A stretch of DNA of 64,000 bases, taken from contig NZ_JAWQJT010000002.1 in NCBI RefSeq assembly GCF_033441515.1, forward strand, positions 124,001 through 188,000. Direction: 5' to 3'. A program made the position numbers and the translations under genes. This document shows positions 34,446 through 42,918 of the stretch, piece after piece (positions within the stretch are counted from its first letter, which is position 1; each line of letters begins with the position of its first letter). The stretch is from Amycolatopsis solani (GTDB lineage Bacteria > Actinomycetota > Actinomycetes > Mycobacteriales > Pseudonocardiaceae). Below the pieces are notes generated by a model. The model was not told where the DNA came from and did no database searches. It saw nothing but the letters and a program-made list of their open reading frames with translations.

Positions 34446-35103
34446 CCAGCCCGGTCCGGTAGGCCAGCACCACGGCCTGCACCCGGTCCCGCAGGTCCAG
34501 CTTGGTGAGGATCCGCGAGACGTACGTTTTCACCGTCTCCACGCTCAGCACCAGCTCGGCCGCGATCTCGGCGTTCGACAGGCCGCCGGCGATCAGCTTC
34601 AGCACCTCCCGCTCCCGCGGTGCGAGCCGGTCCAGCGGGCCGTCGGCGGGCGCCACCGGCTGGATCCGGTCGGCGTACCGGCCGATCAGCGTCCGGGTCA
34701 CCGCGGGCGAGAGCAGCGATTCGCCCCTGGCGACCGTGCGCACCCCTTCGGCGAGCTCGTCCAGGGGCGCGTCCTTGAGCAGGAACCCGCTCGCCCCGGC
34801 CCGCAGCGCGTCGTAGACGTACTGGCCGATGTTGAACGTCGTGACGACGAGGACCTTCGCCGGGATCGCCGCGTCCGGGCCGGCGACGCGGCGGGTCACC
34901 TCGATCCCGTCCAGCAGCGGCATCTGGATGTCCATCACGACGACGTCCGGGCGCAGCCGGCCGATCTCGGTCAGCGCGGCGCGGCCGTTTTCGGCCTGTC
35001 CCACCACTTCCATGTCCGGCTGGGCGCCGAGCACGGCCACGTACCCCGCGCGGATGAGCTGCTGGTCCTCGCAGATCAGCACCCGGATCGGGCCGTCGGT
35101 CAT
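34429..35103 (-). CDS. NarL-type response regulator
   Basis: A 224-residue response regulator. The receiver domain (~5-120) has acidic residues CED at 11-13, the phosphoacceptor Asp58 in VVVMDIQMPLLDG, and LLKDAP (Lys). The C-terminal LuxR HTH (~155-220) reads LAPREREVLKLIAGGLSNAE, then LVLSVETVKTYVSRIL. It partners the kinase gene immediately upstream, whose 3' end overlaps its ATG by 4 bp (ATGA). The frame opens further upstream only through the kinase gene. Confidence 0.93.
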   Translation of the reverse strand: MTDGPIRVLICEDQQLIRAGYVAVLGAQPDMEVVGQAENGRAALTEIGRLRPDVVVMDIQMPLLDGIEVTRRVAGPDAAIPAKVLVVTTFNIGQYVYDALRAGASGFLLKDAPLDELAEGVRTVARGESLLSPAVTRTLIGRYADRIQPVAPADGPLDRLAPREREVLKLIAGGLSNAEIAAELVLSVETVKTYVSRILTKLDLRDRVQAVVLAYRTGLVSAAG

Positions 35104-36245
35104 CGGTCGCTCCTGACGGGGATTTCGGTCGTGGGGAACGCGGCGCGGACGCGGAACCCGTCGCCCGACGGTCCCGCGCTGAACCGGCCGCCGAGCGCGT
35201 CGACCCGGTCGCGCAACCCGGCCAGCCCGCGCCCGCCGGAGCCGAGCCCACCGGCCGCGGTCGCCGGACCCTCGGTGGTCACCTCGATTTCGAGGAGGTC
35301 CGCACCGTAGCCGACGCGTACGGTCGCGGGCCGCCCGGCGGCGTACTTGGCCGCGTTGGTCAGCGCTTCCTGCACGATCCGGTACGCGGTGAGCTCGGTT
35401 TCCGCCGGCAGCGCCGGACGTTCGCCCGCTTCGACCAGCTGGACCACCCGCCCCGGCTGCTCGACGAGGCCCCGCAGCGCGCTCAGCCCCGGCGTCCGCG
35501 CCCCGGTCGCTTCGAGGACCCCGAGCAGGAACCGCAGTTCGGTGAGGGCATCGCGCCCGGACCCGGTGATCGCCTTGAAAGCTTCGGGCGCGTTCTCGGG
35601 CGGCAGGAACCGGGCGGCGTCGGCCTGCACGACCATGGCGGTCACGTGGTGCGTGACGACGTCGTGCAGCTCGCGGGCGAGCCGCGCCCGTTCGTCCGCC
35701 GCCGCGGCCCGCGCGGTGAGCCGCCGCCGTTCGGCCTCCTGCCGTCGTCGTTGCCGCACCAGGACACCCAGCGACCAGAAGAGCACGAGGACCGCGTAGT
35801 AGACGACGAAGGGCACCAGGTCCGACGGCGACCCGCGCAAGGTGACCAGCACCGCGAAGGCGAGGTACTCCACCGAAAGCGCGACGGGCAGCGCGAGGCG
35901 GAACCGTTCCTCGCGCGCGCCGGCCGAGTAGAGCGCGAAGTACAACGCGAGGCTGGCGACCGTGGGGGTGTAGGCGAGCACTTCGTGGGCGGCGAAGGAG
36001 GTCGCGACGACCACGAGGGTCGCGGCGGGCCACCGGCTGCGCACCGCGAGGGGGAGTGTCTGCCCGAGCACGAGCAGGACGGCCGGGAGCCCGCCGTCGT
36101 GCCGGGGCAGATCCCCGAACTGAGCCCCGAGCATCGAAAGCCCCGGCACGAACGCGGCGGCGGTGAAGACCGCGGCGAGTGCCGCGTCCCGGGCGTCCGG
36201 AGTCACGCGCGCCCAGCGGTTCCGGAGACGTCCCAGCGTCGGCAT
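35100..36245 (-). CDS. Sensor histidine kinase (HisKA_3, NarX-like)
   Basis: A 381-residue membrane kinase with four to five transmembrane helices (~18-165) and almost no extracellular loop, so the signal is probably sensed in or near the membrane. The HisKA_3 dimerisation box is RARLARELHDVVTHHVTAMV with phosphoacceptor His194. The HATPase_c domain has N-box TELTAYRIVQEALTNAAKYA and G-box GSGGRGLAGLRDRV. Translationally coupled to the downstream response regulator; together a standard actinobacterial two-component system, target unknown. Confidence 0.92.
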   Translation of the reverse strand: MPTLGRLRNRWARVTPDARDAALAAVFTAAAFVPGLSMLGAQFGDLPRHDGGLPAVLLVLGQTLPLAVRSRWPAATLVVVATSFAAHEVLAYTPTVASLALYFALYSAGAREERFRLALPVALSVEYLAFAVLVTLRGSPSDLVPFVVYYAVLVLFWSLGVLVRQRRRQEAERRRLTARAAAADERARLARELHDVVTHHVTAMVVQADAARFLPPENAPEAFKAITGSGRDALTELRFLLGVLEATGARTPGLSALRGLVEQPGRVVQLVEAGERPALPAETELTAYRIVQEALTNAAKYAAGRPATVRVGYGADLLEIEVTTEGPATAAGGLGSGGRGLAGLRDRVDALGGRFSAGPSGDGFRVRAAFPTTEIPVRSDR

Positions 36246-36278
36246 GGCGGCGAGCCTAGCGAGGCAGGGCGCGGGACG

Positions 36279-37805
36279 TCAGTGGCGTGCGACGTCGGTG
36301 CAGTCGAGGTCCTGCTCCGGCAGCCGTCCGGTGTCCAGGAACGCCACCGTCGCGCTGTCGGCGCACGCCGAACCCTCGTGGTAGACGTAGTGGCCGCCGT
36401 TGTCGACGCCGACCAGCACCGCGCTGTCACCCAGCGCCCGGCGCAACCCGAGAGCGGAATCCCACGGGGTCGCGTGGTCGCGCCGGTTCTGCAGGATCAA
36501 CGTCGTGCGCGCGCCGCCGCCGCGGGCCGTGATCGGTTTCTCGATCGGCTGGGGCCAGAACGCGCACGGCCAGATGTTCGACGGCATGCCCGCGGTCAGG
36601 GGCCAGGTCTTCCGGTCGGCCGCGGTGCGGCGGGCGTAGCCGGCGACGTCGGGGGACCACTGCGCGTCGCCGCAGGTGAGGGCCAGGAACATGGTCGCCT
36701 GGTTGTCCGCGGGCACGCCCGGGGCGGGTGGGGTTTCGGCGAACACCTGCTGGAGCACCTGGCCGTCGGCCTCGGTGACGTGGCCGTCGGCCAGGTCCGC
36801 GGCGGCCTTCCAGACCTGGGCCAGCACCGGCAGCGTGTCGTTGTGGATCAGCAGCGCGTAGGTGATGCCGCGCAGCAGTGCGCCGTTCACCGCCTGCGGG
36901 GTGCCGGGGACCGGCGCCGGGGTGCGGTCGAGGCGGTCGGCCAGCGCGAGGTAGGTCCGCGTGACCTCGGCCGGGGTGGCACCGAGCCCGAGGACGCCGT
37001 TCTGGGCGGCGGCGACGGCGGCCGCGTCGGGGAAGCGTTCGGCCATTCCCTTGCCCCAGCTCTCCGCTTCGCCGGCCCAGACGTGCGCGGGATCGACGTT
37101 GCCTTCCAGGACCACGCGATCGGTGCGGTCCGGGAACAGCGAGCGGTAGACGGTCCCGACGTAGGTGCCGTAGGACTGGCCCCAGTACGAGATCTTGGCT
37201 TCCCCGAGCGCTTCCCGGACGCGGTCGAGGTCGCGCGCGGTGTTGGCGGTGGTGAAGTACCGCAGGTCGGGTCGGGCAGCGCACTTGGCGGCCGTCGCGC
37301 GGGCCGCCTGGACGTTCGCGTCGATCGAGCCGTCGGCGGCGGGGTAGGGGAACAGCGCCGCCACGCTGGGGTTGTCGAGTCCGCAGCTCTGCGGGGTGCT
37401 GGTCCCGACGCCGCGCGGGTCGAAGCCGATCAGGTCGTAGCCGTCCAGGACGGACTTCGGCAGCGTCGGCGCCATCGCGCCGGGCGTGTCGAGGCCGGGC
37501 AGCGCCGGGCCGCCGGGGTTCAGCAGCAGGACGCCGTGGCGCTTCGCGGGATCGGTGGCGCCCAGCCGGGAGACCGCGACGTCGATCGACGGGCCGTCCG
37601 GGTGGCCGTAGTCGAGCGGGACCTTCAGTTTTGCGCAGGTGAGCCGGGGATCCCGGGTCGTGCCGGGCGCCGCCGCCGGGCACGGTCCCCACGCGAGCGC
37701 CGCGGCCGCCGGAGCGTCTTCGTCGTCCGCGCTGTCGCAAGCGGCCACGGTCAGCGTGATGACCGCCAGCGCCGCGGCGACCCTCGTGCCGCGTGTCTTC
37801 CTCAT
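36279..37805 (-). CDS. TAP-like alpha/beta-hydrolase lipoprotein (SlpD/E-like tripeptidyl aminopeptidase)
   Basis: A 508-residue exported lipoprotein (lipobox VAAC at Cys23). Alpha/beta-hydrolase core with oxyanion block LLLNPGGPALPG, nucleophile SYWGQSYGTYVGTVY, then a helical lid. The C-terminal TAP-like domain has Asp in ILQNRRDHATPW and His in VDNGGHYVYHEGSACAD. The spaced Cys residues (C42, C57 and C-terminal CAD, LDCTD) suggest disulfides. It probably releases N-terminal tripeptides from proteins outside the cell, as the Streptomyces homologues do. Confidence 0.88.
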   Translation of the reverse strand: MRKTRGTRVAAALAVITLTVAACDSADDEDAPAAAALAWGPCPAAAPGTTRDPRLTCAKLKVPLDYGHPDGPSIDVAVSRLGATDPAKRHGVLLLNPGGPALPGLDTPGAMAPTLPKSVLDGYDLIGFDPRGVGTSTPQSCGLDNPSVAALFPYPAADGSIDANVQAARATAAKCAARPDLRYFTTANTARDLDRVREALGEAKISYWGQSYGTYVGTVYRSLFPDRTDRVVLEGNVDPAHVWAGEAESWGKGMAERFPDAAAVAAAQNGVLGLGATPAEVTRTYLALADRLDRTPAPVPGTPQAVNGALLRGITYALLIHNDTLPVLAQVWKAAADLADGHVTEADGQVLQQVFAETPPAPGVPADNQATMFLALTCGDAQWSPDVAGYARRTAADRKTWPLTAGMPSNIWPCAFWPQPIEKPITARGGGARTTLILQNRRDHATPWDSALGLRRALGDSAVLVGVDNGGHYVYHEGSACADSATVAFLDTGRLPEQDLDCTDVARH

Positions 37806-37951
37806 GGTGCCCGCCCTCCGGTTTTCCGCGGCGGCGCACCCTTCCGGTCCGCCGCCCGCGTTGACGGCGACGAAATTAGCGAGCAGCGGCCCGGGAAAAC
37901 GTCACCCCGGAGCGAGCAGGTCCGGTAGCTCGCCCGGGGGACAACGGCGGC

Positions 37952-38722
37952 TCAGTTGAGCTTGCGGGTGTCGGCGGGCAGCCCGCCGCCGGCGTAGACG
38001 TCCTCGGCCAGCTTCGCGAGCGCGGTGAGCGCGACGTTCTGGCTCCACGGCCCGTAGGACACCCGGGAGACGCCGAGTTCCTGCGCGCGGGCCAGGGGGA
38101 TCGAGCCCGGGATGCCGATGAGGTTGACCTTGCGCTCGCCGAGTTCGCCGACGAGCCGCGCCACCTGGTCCTCGTCGAGCTTGCCGGGCACGAAGAAGTT
38201 GGACGCGCCCGCGTCGAGGTAGGCGCGGCCGCGGGTGATCGCCTCGGCCAGCGCGGTCTCCGGGTCGGTCTTGAGGAAGGCGTCGGTGCGGGCGTTGAGC
38301 ACGAAGTCGATGCCCGCCGCCTCTGCGGCCGCGACGGCGGCTTCGACGGCCTTCACGGCTTCCGCGAGCGGTTTCATCTGGTCTTCGAGGTTGGCGCCGA
38401 CCGCGCCGGCCTCGATCGCCTTGGCCACGGTGCCGCCGGGGTCGCCGTAGCCCGCTTCGAGGTCGGCGGTGACCGGGAGGTCGCCCGCCGTCCGCACGAT
38501 CAGGGCGATCTCGGAGATCATTTCGTCCCGCGGGATCTTCTCGCCGTCCGGGTACCCGCGCGAGGCGGCGATGCCGTGGCTGGGGGTCGCGAGGGCCTGG
38601 GTGCCGGGCGTCTCGGCGACGACCTTGGCGGTGATCGCGTCCCAGACGTTGACGACGAGGAGCAGTTCGGGTGCGGCGTGCAGCGCTTGGAGACGGGTGG
38701 CCTTCTCGGCGATCGAGGTCAT
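37952..38722 (-). CDS. Isocitrate lyase / PEP mutase family protein
   Basis: A 256-residue TIM-barrel protein: LLVVNVWDAITAKVV, the motif ATPSHGIAASRGYPDG, LPVTADLEAGYGDPGG (metal-binding Asp/Glu region) and FVLNARTDAFLK. The isocitrate-lyase KKCGH motif is not present. Members are often annotated as 2-methylisocitrate lyase or carboxyvinyl-carboxyphosphonate mutase, but most have no proven reaction (C-C or P-C lyase on a small oxo acid). ATG at 38722 (MTSIAEKA) follows GGGTGG; a start 3 codons earlier is possible. Confidence 0.86.
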   Translation of the reverse strand: MTSIAEKATRLQALHAAPELLLVVNVWDAITAKVVAETPGTQALATPSHGIAASRGYPDGEKIPRDEMISEIALIVRTAGDLPVTADLEAGYGDPGGTVAKAIEAGAVGANLEDQMKPLAEAVKAVEAAVAAAEAAGIDFVLNARTDAFLKTDPETALAEAITRGRAYLDAGASNFFVPGKLDEDQVARLVGELGERKVNLIGIPGSIPLARAQELGVSRVSYGPWSQNVALTALAKLAEDVYAGGGLPADTRKLN

Positions 38723-38794
38723 GCCACCCAATCTAGGCGGGCGGCGGTTGCCCCGCCTGAGCAGGCCGAGCTCGGCCGATGACCGGACGCGGGC

Positions 38795-38817
38795 GTTTCA
38801 TCGGAATTTCATGATCG
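38795..38817. promoter_or_regulatory. Promoter element copy 1 (23-bp direct repeat)
   Basis: GTTTCATCGGAA-TTTCATGATCG, identical to 39540-39562. It contains two half-sites TTTCAT spaced 11 bp (one helical turn). A -10-like TAGTGT (38823-38828) starts 5 bp after it, 69 bp before the LuxR-type start. Confidence 0.65.
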
Positions 38818-38896
38818 GGCCCTAGTGTCCCCGGTCCGGGTGTGCGGGCGGGTTCGACAAGTCGACATCGGGCGTGGGGAACGAGGGGATGGCGCG

Positions 38897-39535
38897 ATGG
38901 AGCAGGGGAGCGGGCTCAGGCTCGTCGAGGGGGCGGTGCCGGACACGGCGGTCAGCGAGGTCCTGCTCATGAGTGCCGGCACCGGTGCGGCTTCCGTGGG
39001 CGAGTTCCGCCGGATCGCCCACGCGAACCTGCGTGCGGGGGTGCCCTGCCGGGCGCTGTTCCCCGACTCGGCGCGGCTGTCGGGCACCGCGCGGGCGCTG
39101 GCACTCGCCGGCGCGCGGGTGCGCACCGACACGGAGGTGCCGATGGAGGCGTTGGTGCTCGACCGCGAGTCCGTCGTGCTGCCCGCCGAGCGGTCAGGCC
39201 GGGGATGTCACTGTGTTGCGGCCTTCCGGCTGGCCGGGATGGTCACCGCGACGGCCGGGCTGTTCGAACGGGCGTGGCGGACCGCGGTGCCGCTCGGGCC
39301 GTCGGAGGCCACCGAGGACGAGATGCTCACCGCGCGCGAACGCGACCTGCTCATGCTGCTCTGCTCCGGCAGCACCGACGAATCGGCCGCGGCGCAGCTG
39401 GGCATTTCGGTCCGCACGGTCGGGCGGATGGTCGCCGACATCATGAACCGGCTCGGTGCGCGCAGCCGGTTCCAGGCCGGGGCCAAGGCCGTCGACCGCG
39501 GGTGGGTGCCGGCCGGGTACCGCATGACCGGGTGA
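38897..39535 (+). CDS. LuxR-type (TrmB-LuxR-like) transcriptional regulator
   Basis: A 212-residue regulator. The N-terminal ~140 residues resemble the sensor part seen with TrmB/LuxR hybrids (VLLMSAGTGAASVGEFRRIA, VPMEALVLDRESVVLP). The C-terminal LuxR HTH is LTARERDLLMLLCSG then QLGISVRTVGRMVADIMNRL. ATG at 38897 follows GAGGGG. An exact 23-bp element lies in its own promoter and in that of the next gene, suggesting autoregulation and control of the secreted hydrolase by this protein or by a shared activator. Confidence 0.85.
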   Translation: MEQGSGLRLVEGAVPDTAVSEVLLMSAGTGAASVGEFRRIAHANLRAGVPCRALFPDSARLSGTARALALAGARVRTDTEVPMEALVLDRESVVLPAERSGRGCHCVAAFRLAGMVTATAGLFERAWRTAVPLGPSEATEDEMLTARERDLLMLLCSGSTDESAAAQLGISVRTVGRMVADIMNRLGARSRFQAGAKAVDRGWVPAGYRMTG

Positions 39536-39539
39536 ACCG

Positions 39540-39562
39540 GTTTCATCGGAATTTCATGATCG
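39540..39562. promoter_or_regulatory. Promoter element copy 2 (23-bp direct repeat)
   Basis: Exact copy of the element at 38795-38817. A -10-like CAGCAT (39568-39573) again begins 5 bp downstream, so the element sits at the same place relative to both putative promoters, overlapping -35. Confidence 0.65.
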
Positions 39563-39620
39563 CTCGGCAGCATTCCCCGTGTCGCGGTCATTCGGGCCGC
39601 GACAACGCAAGGGGGTTGGA

Positions 39621-40268
39621 ATGAAGAAGGTTTCGCTTTTCCTGACGGGCGTTCTCGCTTCGGCGGGGCTGGGCCTGCTTTCCCCGACGGCGCAGGCCGC
39701 GTCGTGCGACGGGACTTACACGATCGTGGTCGGCGGAACGGGGGACAACGATTCCAACGCCCCTTATTGGCAGGGCAACATCAGCCAGCGCGTCGGTTAC
39801 CCGGCCCAGCCGATCGGCTACAACGCCCGCCAGGGCGTCAACGAGCTGAACCGGCTGATCCGCGACCAGCGCAACGCCTGCGGTGGCCAGCACGTCAAGG
39901 CGGTCGGGTTCTCGCTCGGCGCCGCGGTCGTGCACACCTGGGTCACCGAGAACTGGCCGACCATCGACAACGTGAACGCCGTGCTCATCGCGGATCCGAA
40001 GCGCGCGCCGGGGCCGGGCAACGCGGGCGCGGCGGGACACCCGCTGATCGCGCCCGTCGCCGGTGCCCCGCTCGCCGGGGTGGACGACTTCTTCGGGAAC
40101 ATCCCGACGCTGACGTTGTGCACCGATGACGTCATCTGCGACATCGACGCGGCTTCGGGCCTGCCCGGATACCTCTGGGAAGGCAAGCACGGGAACTACA
40201 ACTTCAACGTCGACGTCTATTCCGACGACGCCGGCGGCCAGTGGTACAACGGCGTTTACTACCCCTGA
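39621..40268 (+). CDS. Secreted cutinase/PE-PPE-type serine esterase-like protein
   Basis: A 215-residue exported protein with signal peptide MKKVSLFLTGVLASAGLGLL ending TAQAA. The mature part has strand TYTIVVGGTGDND, a nucleophile elbow AVGFSLGAAVVHTW with Ser, VLIADPKRAPGPG and a late His in GKHGNYNF. This is the alpha/beta-hydrolase pattern of PE-PPE C-terminal and cutinase-like esterases of mycolata. It may act on cell-envelope or extracellular lipid esters. ATG follows GGGGGTTGGA. Promoter element copy 2 lies 59 bp upstream. Confidence 0.78.
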   Translation: MKKVSLFLTGVLASAGLGLLSPTAQAASCDGTYTIVVGGTGDNDSNAPYWQGNISQRVGYPAQPIGYNARQGVNELNRLIRDQRNACGGQHVKAVGFSLGAAVVHTWVTENWPTIDNVNAVLIADPKRAPGPGNAGAAGHPLIAPVAGAPLAGVDDFFGNIPTLTLCTDDVICDIDAASGLPGYLWEGKHGNYNFNVDVYSDDAGGQWYNGVYYP

Positions 40269-40295
40269 TCCCGAACCGACCCCTAGGGTGAAGCT

Positions 40296-41456
40296 GTGAA
40301 GATGCGGGATCGGCTGGAAGCGAGCCTCGCCGAGTCCCGCATCGCATTGCCGTGGTGGGTGGCGGTCTGCACGAACGCGTTCACCGCGTTGCTGGCCGCC
40401 ACCGCCGTCGCCCAGCGGGCGGGCGTGCTGCCGGTCCCGGTGCTCGCGCTCGCCGCGCTGCTCACCGTGGCGACCAGCCTGGTCTGGCTGGGCACCGGCC
40501 GCATCCTCCCGGTCTGGATCAAGTGCGTCACGGTGGCCGGCGCGGTCGCGATCCTGCTGACCGAGCCGCGCCTGCCGGACTTCGCGCCGATCGTGCTGGT
40601 GGTGCTGGCCGCCGAGGTGGCCTCGATCGCCCGGCCCGCGGTCGCGTTCCTGTTCCTCGGGCTCGACCTCGCGGTGCTCGGCTGGGCGGCGGCCGGCCCC
40701 GGCCTGACCGGGGCGGCCGTGTACCTGGCGGCGGTGCTGCTCGGGCACTCCGGCGGGTTCATGCTCCGCTGGTACGTCCGCGCGCTGGCCGCCGAGCGCG
40801 CCGGGCGGGAGGCCGAGCGGGAGCACACGATCCTCACCGAACGCCAGCGCATCGCCCGCGAGGTGCACGACGTCGTGGCGCACTCGCTCAGCATCACGCT
40901 GCTGCACCTCACCGGCGCCCGTCGCGCGCTGCAGCAGGACCGGGACGTCGACGAAGCGATCGAAGGGCTCACCGAGGCCGAGCGGGTGGGCCGGGCGGCG
41001 ATGACCGACATCCGCCGCACGGTCCGGCTGCTCTCGCACGCCCCGGCCGAACGGCACACGCTGCCGGGGGCCGGTGACATCGCCGGGCTCGTCGCCCACA
41101 CCCGCGGGGCCGGCCTGGACATCCACTTCGAGCAGGAAGGCGACGCCGCCGACGTGACCGACCTGGCCGGGCTCACGCTCTACCGCATCACGCAGGAATC
41201 GCTCGCGAACATCGCCAAGCACGCCCCGCGCAGCACCGCCCGGGTCCGGCTGCGCGTCGGCCGGAACGAGGTCCGCCTGAGCGTCCGCAACACCCTGCCC
41301 GACCGGCCCGCCGAGTTCTCCGCCGACGGCTCGGGGCTGACCGGGATGGCGGCCAGGGCCGAACAGATCGGCGCCCGCCTGCGCGCCGGGCCCGACGGCG
41401 GCGACTGGCTCGTCGACCTCGCCGTTCCGCCGGCGGCGTCCGGAGCGGCACCGTGA
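40296..41456 (+). CDS. Sensor histidine kinase (HisKA_3)
   Basis: A 386-residue kinase with about six hydrophobic segments (~18-160) and no large extracellular domain. The dimerisation box is RQRIAREVHDVVAHSLSITL with His191. The N-box is LYRITQESLANIAKHAP and the glycine box SGLTGMAARAEQI. GTG start. The 3' end overlaps the start of the RR-SARP gene (GTGA), so the two form a coupled two-component system whose output is the fusion regulator. Confidence 0.92.
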   Translation: MKMRDRLEASLAESRIALPWWVAVCTNAFTALLAATAVAQRAGVLPVPVLALAALLTVATSLVWLGTGRILPVWIKCVTVAGAVAILLTEPRLPDFAPIVLVVLAAEVASIARPAVAFLFLGLDLAVLGWAAAGPGLTGAAVYLAAVLLGHSGGFMLRWYVRALAAERAGREAEREHTILTERQRIAREVHDVVAHSLSITLLHLTGARRALQQDRDVDEAIEGLTEAERVGRAAMTDIRRTVRLLSHAPAERHTLPGAGDIAGLVAHTRGAGLDIHFEQEGDAADVTDLAGLTLYRITQESLANIAKHAPRSTARVRLRVGRNEVRLSVRNTLPDRPAEFSADGSGLTGMAARAEQIGARLRAGPDGGDWLVDLAVPPAASGAAP

Positions 41457-42913
41457 TCCGGGTCCTGCTGGTGGACGATCAGGAGCTGGTGCGGTCCGGC
41501 CTGCGCCGCATCCTGCGGCAGCGCGACGGTTTCACCATCGTCGGCGAGTGCGGCGACGGGGGCGAAGTGCCCGCGGCTCTCGCCGCGGCCGAAGCCGACG
41601 TCGTCGTCATGGACCTGCGGATGAAGCACGTCGACGGGATCGAAGCGACCCGGCGGCTGCGTGGGGCCGGTCCCCGGCCGCCGGTGCTGGCCCTGACGAC
41701 GTTCGACGACGACGAGCTGCTCGCCGGCGTGCTGCGGGCGGGCGCGGTCGGGTACGTCCTGAAGGACTCGCCCGCCGAGGACCTGATCCGGGCGGTCCGG
41801 GCGGTGGCCGCGGGCGACGCGTGGCTCGACGTCGCCGTCACCGCCCGCGTGCTCACCACCTTCCGGCACTCGGCCGAGCCGGCGGCACCCGCGCCGGGAT
41901 CGCTGACCACGGACGCGCTCGAGCTGCTGCGCGCGGTCGGCCGGGGCCGCACCGACGCCGAAATCGCCGCCTCGCTCGGCATTTCCGAAGCGGCGGTGAA
42001 AACCCGCTTCGGCCGCCTGATGGGGGAACTCGGCCTGCGCGACCGGGCCGCGGCCGTCGTGTACGCCTTCGACCACGGCATCGTGACGACCGCGCGGGCC
42101 ACCGCCGAACCCCCGCCACCCCCGCCGCGGCCTTCGGTGGCACGGCTGCGGTTCTCGGTGCTCGGCCCGCTGCGCGCGTGGCGGGGCACGGCCGCGCTCG
42201 ACCTCGGCCCGGTGCGGCAGCAGGCGTTGCTGGCCGCCCTGCTGCTGCGCCCGGACGTCGTGGTCACCGACCACGGGCTCCTCGACGACGTCTGGGGACT
42301 CGAGCCACCGGGCACCGGCACCGGCGTGCTGCCGACGTACGTGCTGCGGTTGCGGTCCTGCCTGCGCGCGGCCCACGAAACCAGCAAGGAGTCGGTGATC
42401 CGCCGCGGCCGCGCGGGCTACCTGTTCGCGAGCAACGGCGTCCGGACCGATCTCACGCGGCTGCGAGAGCTCGACCTCGAGGCGAAGGCGGCCGCGGACA
42501 CCGGGGACCTGACCACCGCGGCCGAGCGGTGCGCGGACGCCATCGGGCTCTTCCAGGGCGAACCGCTGGCCGGTCTGCCCGGCCCCTTCGCCGAAGGCGA
42601 GCGGCTGCGGCTGCGGGAGTACCGGCTTTCCCTCGCGCAGCGGAAAGCGGACGCGCAGCTGCGGCTGGGCCGGTACGCCTCGGCCGCCGACGAGCTCTCC
42701 ACCGTGCTCGCCGCCCACCCGCACCGCGAGCCCGTCGCGGCGCTGCTGATGCGTGCCCTCTACGCCCGCGGCCTGCGGACCGACGCCTTGGCGGTGTACC
42801 AGCGGGTCCACGACCGGCTGCGGTGCGATTTCGCGGTCGAGCCCGGCGCGGAGCTGATCCGCACCCGCGCCGCGGTGCTGGCGGGCGACGATCGTTCACT
42901 CGGCTTCGCCTGA
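41453..42913 (+). CDS. Response regulator fused to a SARP (REC-LuxR HTH-wHTH-BTAD)
   Basis: A 486-residue protein with four parts. Receiver domain (~1-120, DD at 8-9, Asp54 in VVVMDLRMKHVDG, LKDSP Lys). LuxR-like HTH (~140-210, TDAEIAASLGISEAAVKTRF). A Pro-rich linker (PPPPPPRP). Then a complete SARP: OmpR-type winged helix (LRFSVLGPLRAWRGTAALDL, LLAALLLRPDVVVTDHGLL) and BTAD (LDLEAKAAADTGDLTTAAER ... VEPGAELIRTRAAVL). It thus carries two different DNA-binding modules under one phosphorylation switch. One continuous frame with uniform codon use, so the fusion looks genuine. GTG overlaps the kinase stop. Confidence 0.9.
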   Translation: MIRVLLVDDQELVRSGLRRILRQRDGFTIVGECGDGGEVPAALAAAEADVVVMDLRMKHVDGIEATRRLRGAGPRPPVLALTTFDDDELLAGVLRAGAVGYVLKDSPAEDLIRAVRAVAAGDAWLDVAVTARVLTTFRHSAEPAAPAPGSLTTDALELLRAVGRGRTDAEIAASLGISEAAVKTRFGRLMGELGLRDRAAAVVYAFDHGIVTTARATAEPPPPPPRPSVARLRFSVLGPLRAWRGTAALDLGPVRQQALLAALLLRPDVVVTDHGLLDDVWGLEPPGTGTGVLPTYVLRLRSCLRAAHETSKESVIRRGRAGYLFASNGVRTDLTRLRELDLEAKAAADTGDLTTAAERCADAIGLFQGEPLAGLPGPFAEGERLRLREYRLSLAQRKADAQLRLGRYASAADELSTVLAAHPHREPVAALLMRALYARGLRTDALAVYQRVHDRLRCDFAVEPGAELIRTRAAVLAGDDRSLGFA

Positions 42914-42918
42914 CGGCA

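Noticed and set aside
34429..36033. 534-aa minus-strand frame covering the response regulator and half the kinase
   Set aside because: Only the last 224 residues are the response regulator; upstream it runs out of frame through the kinase gene, which has its own clear frame.
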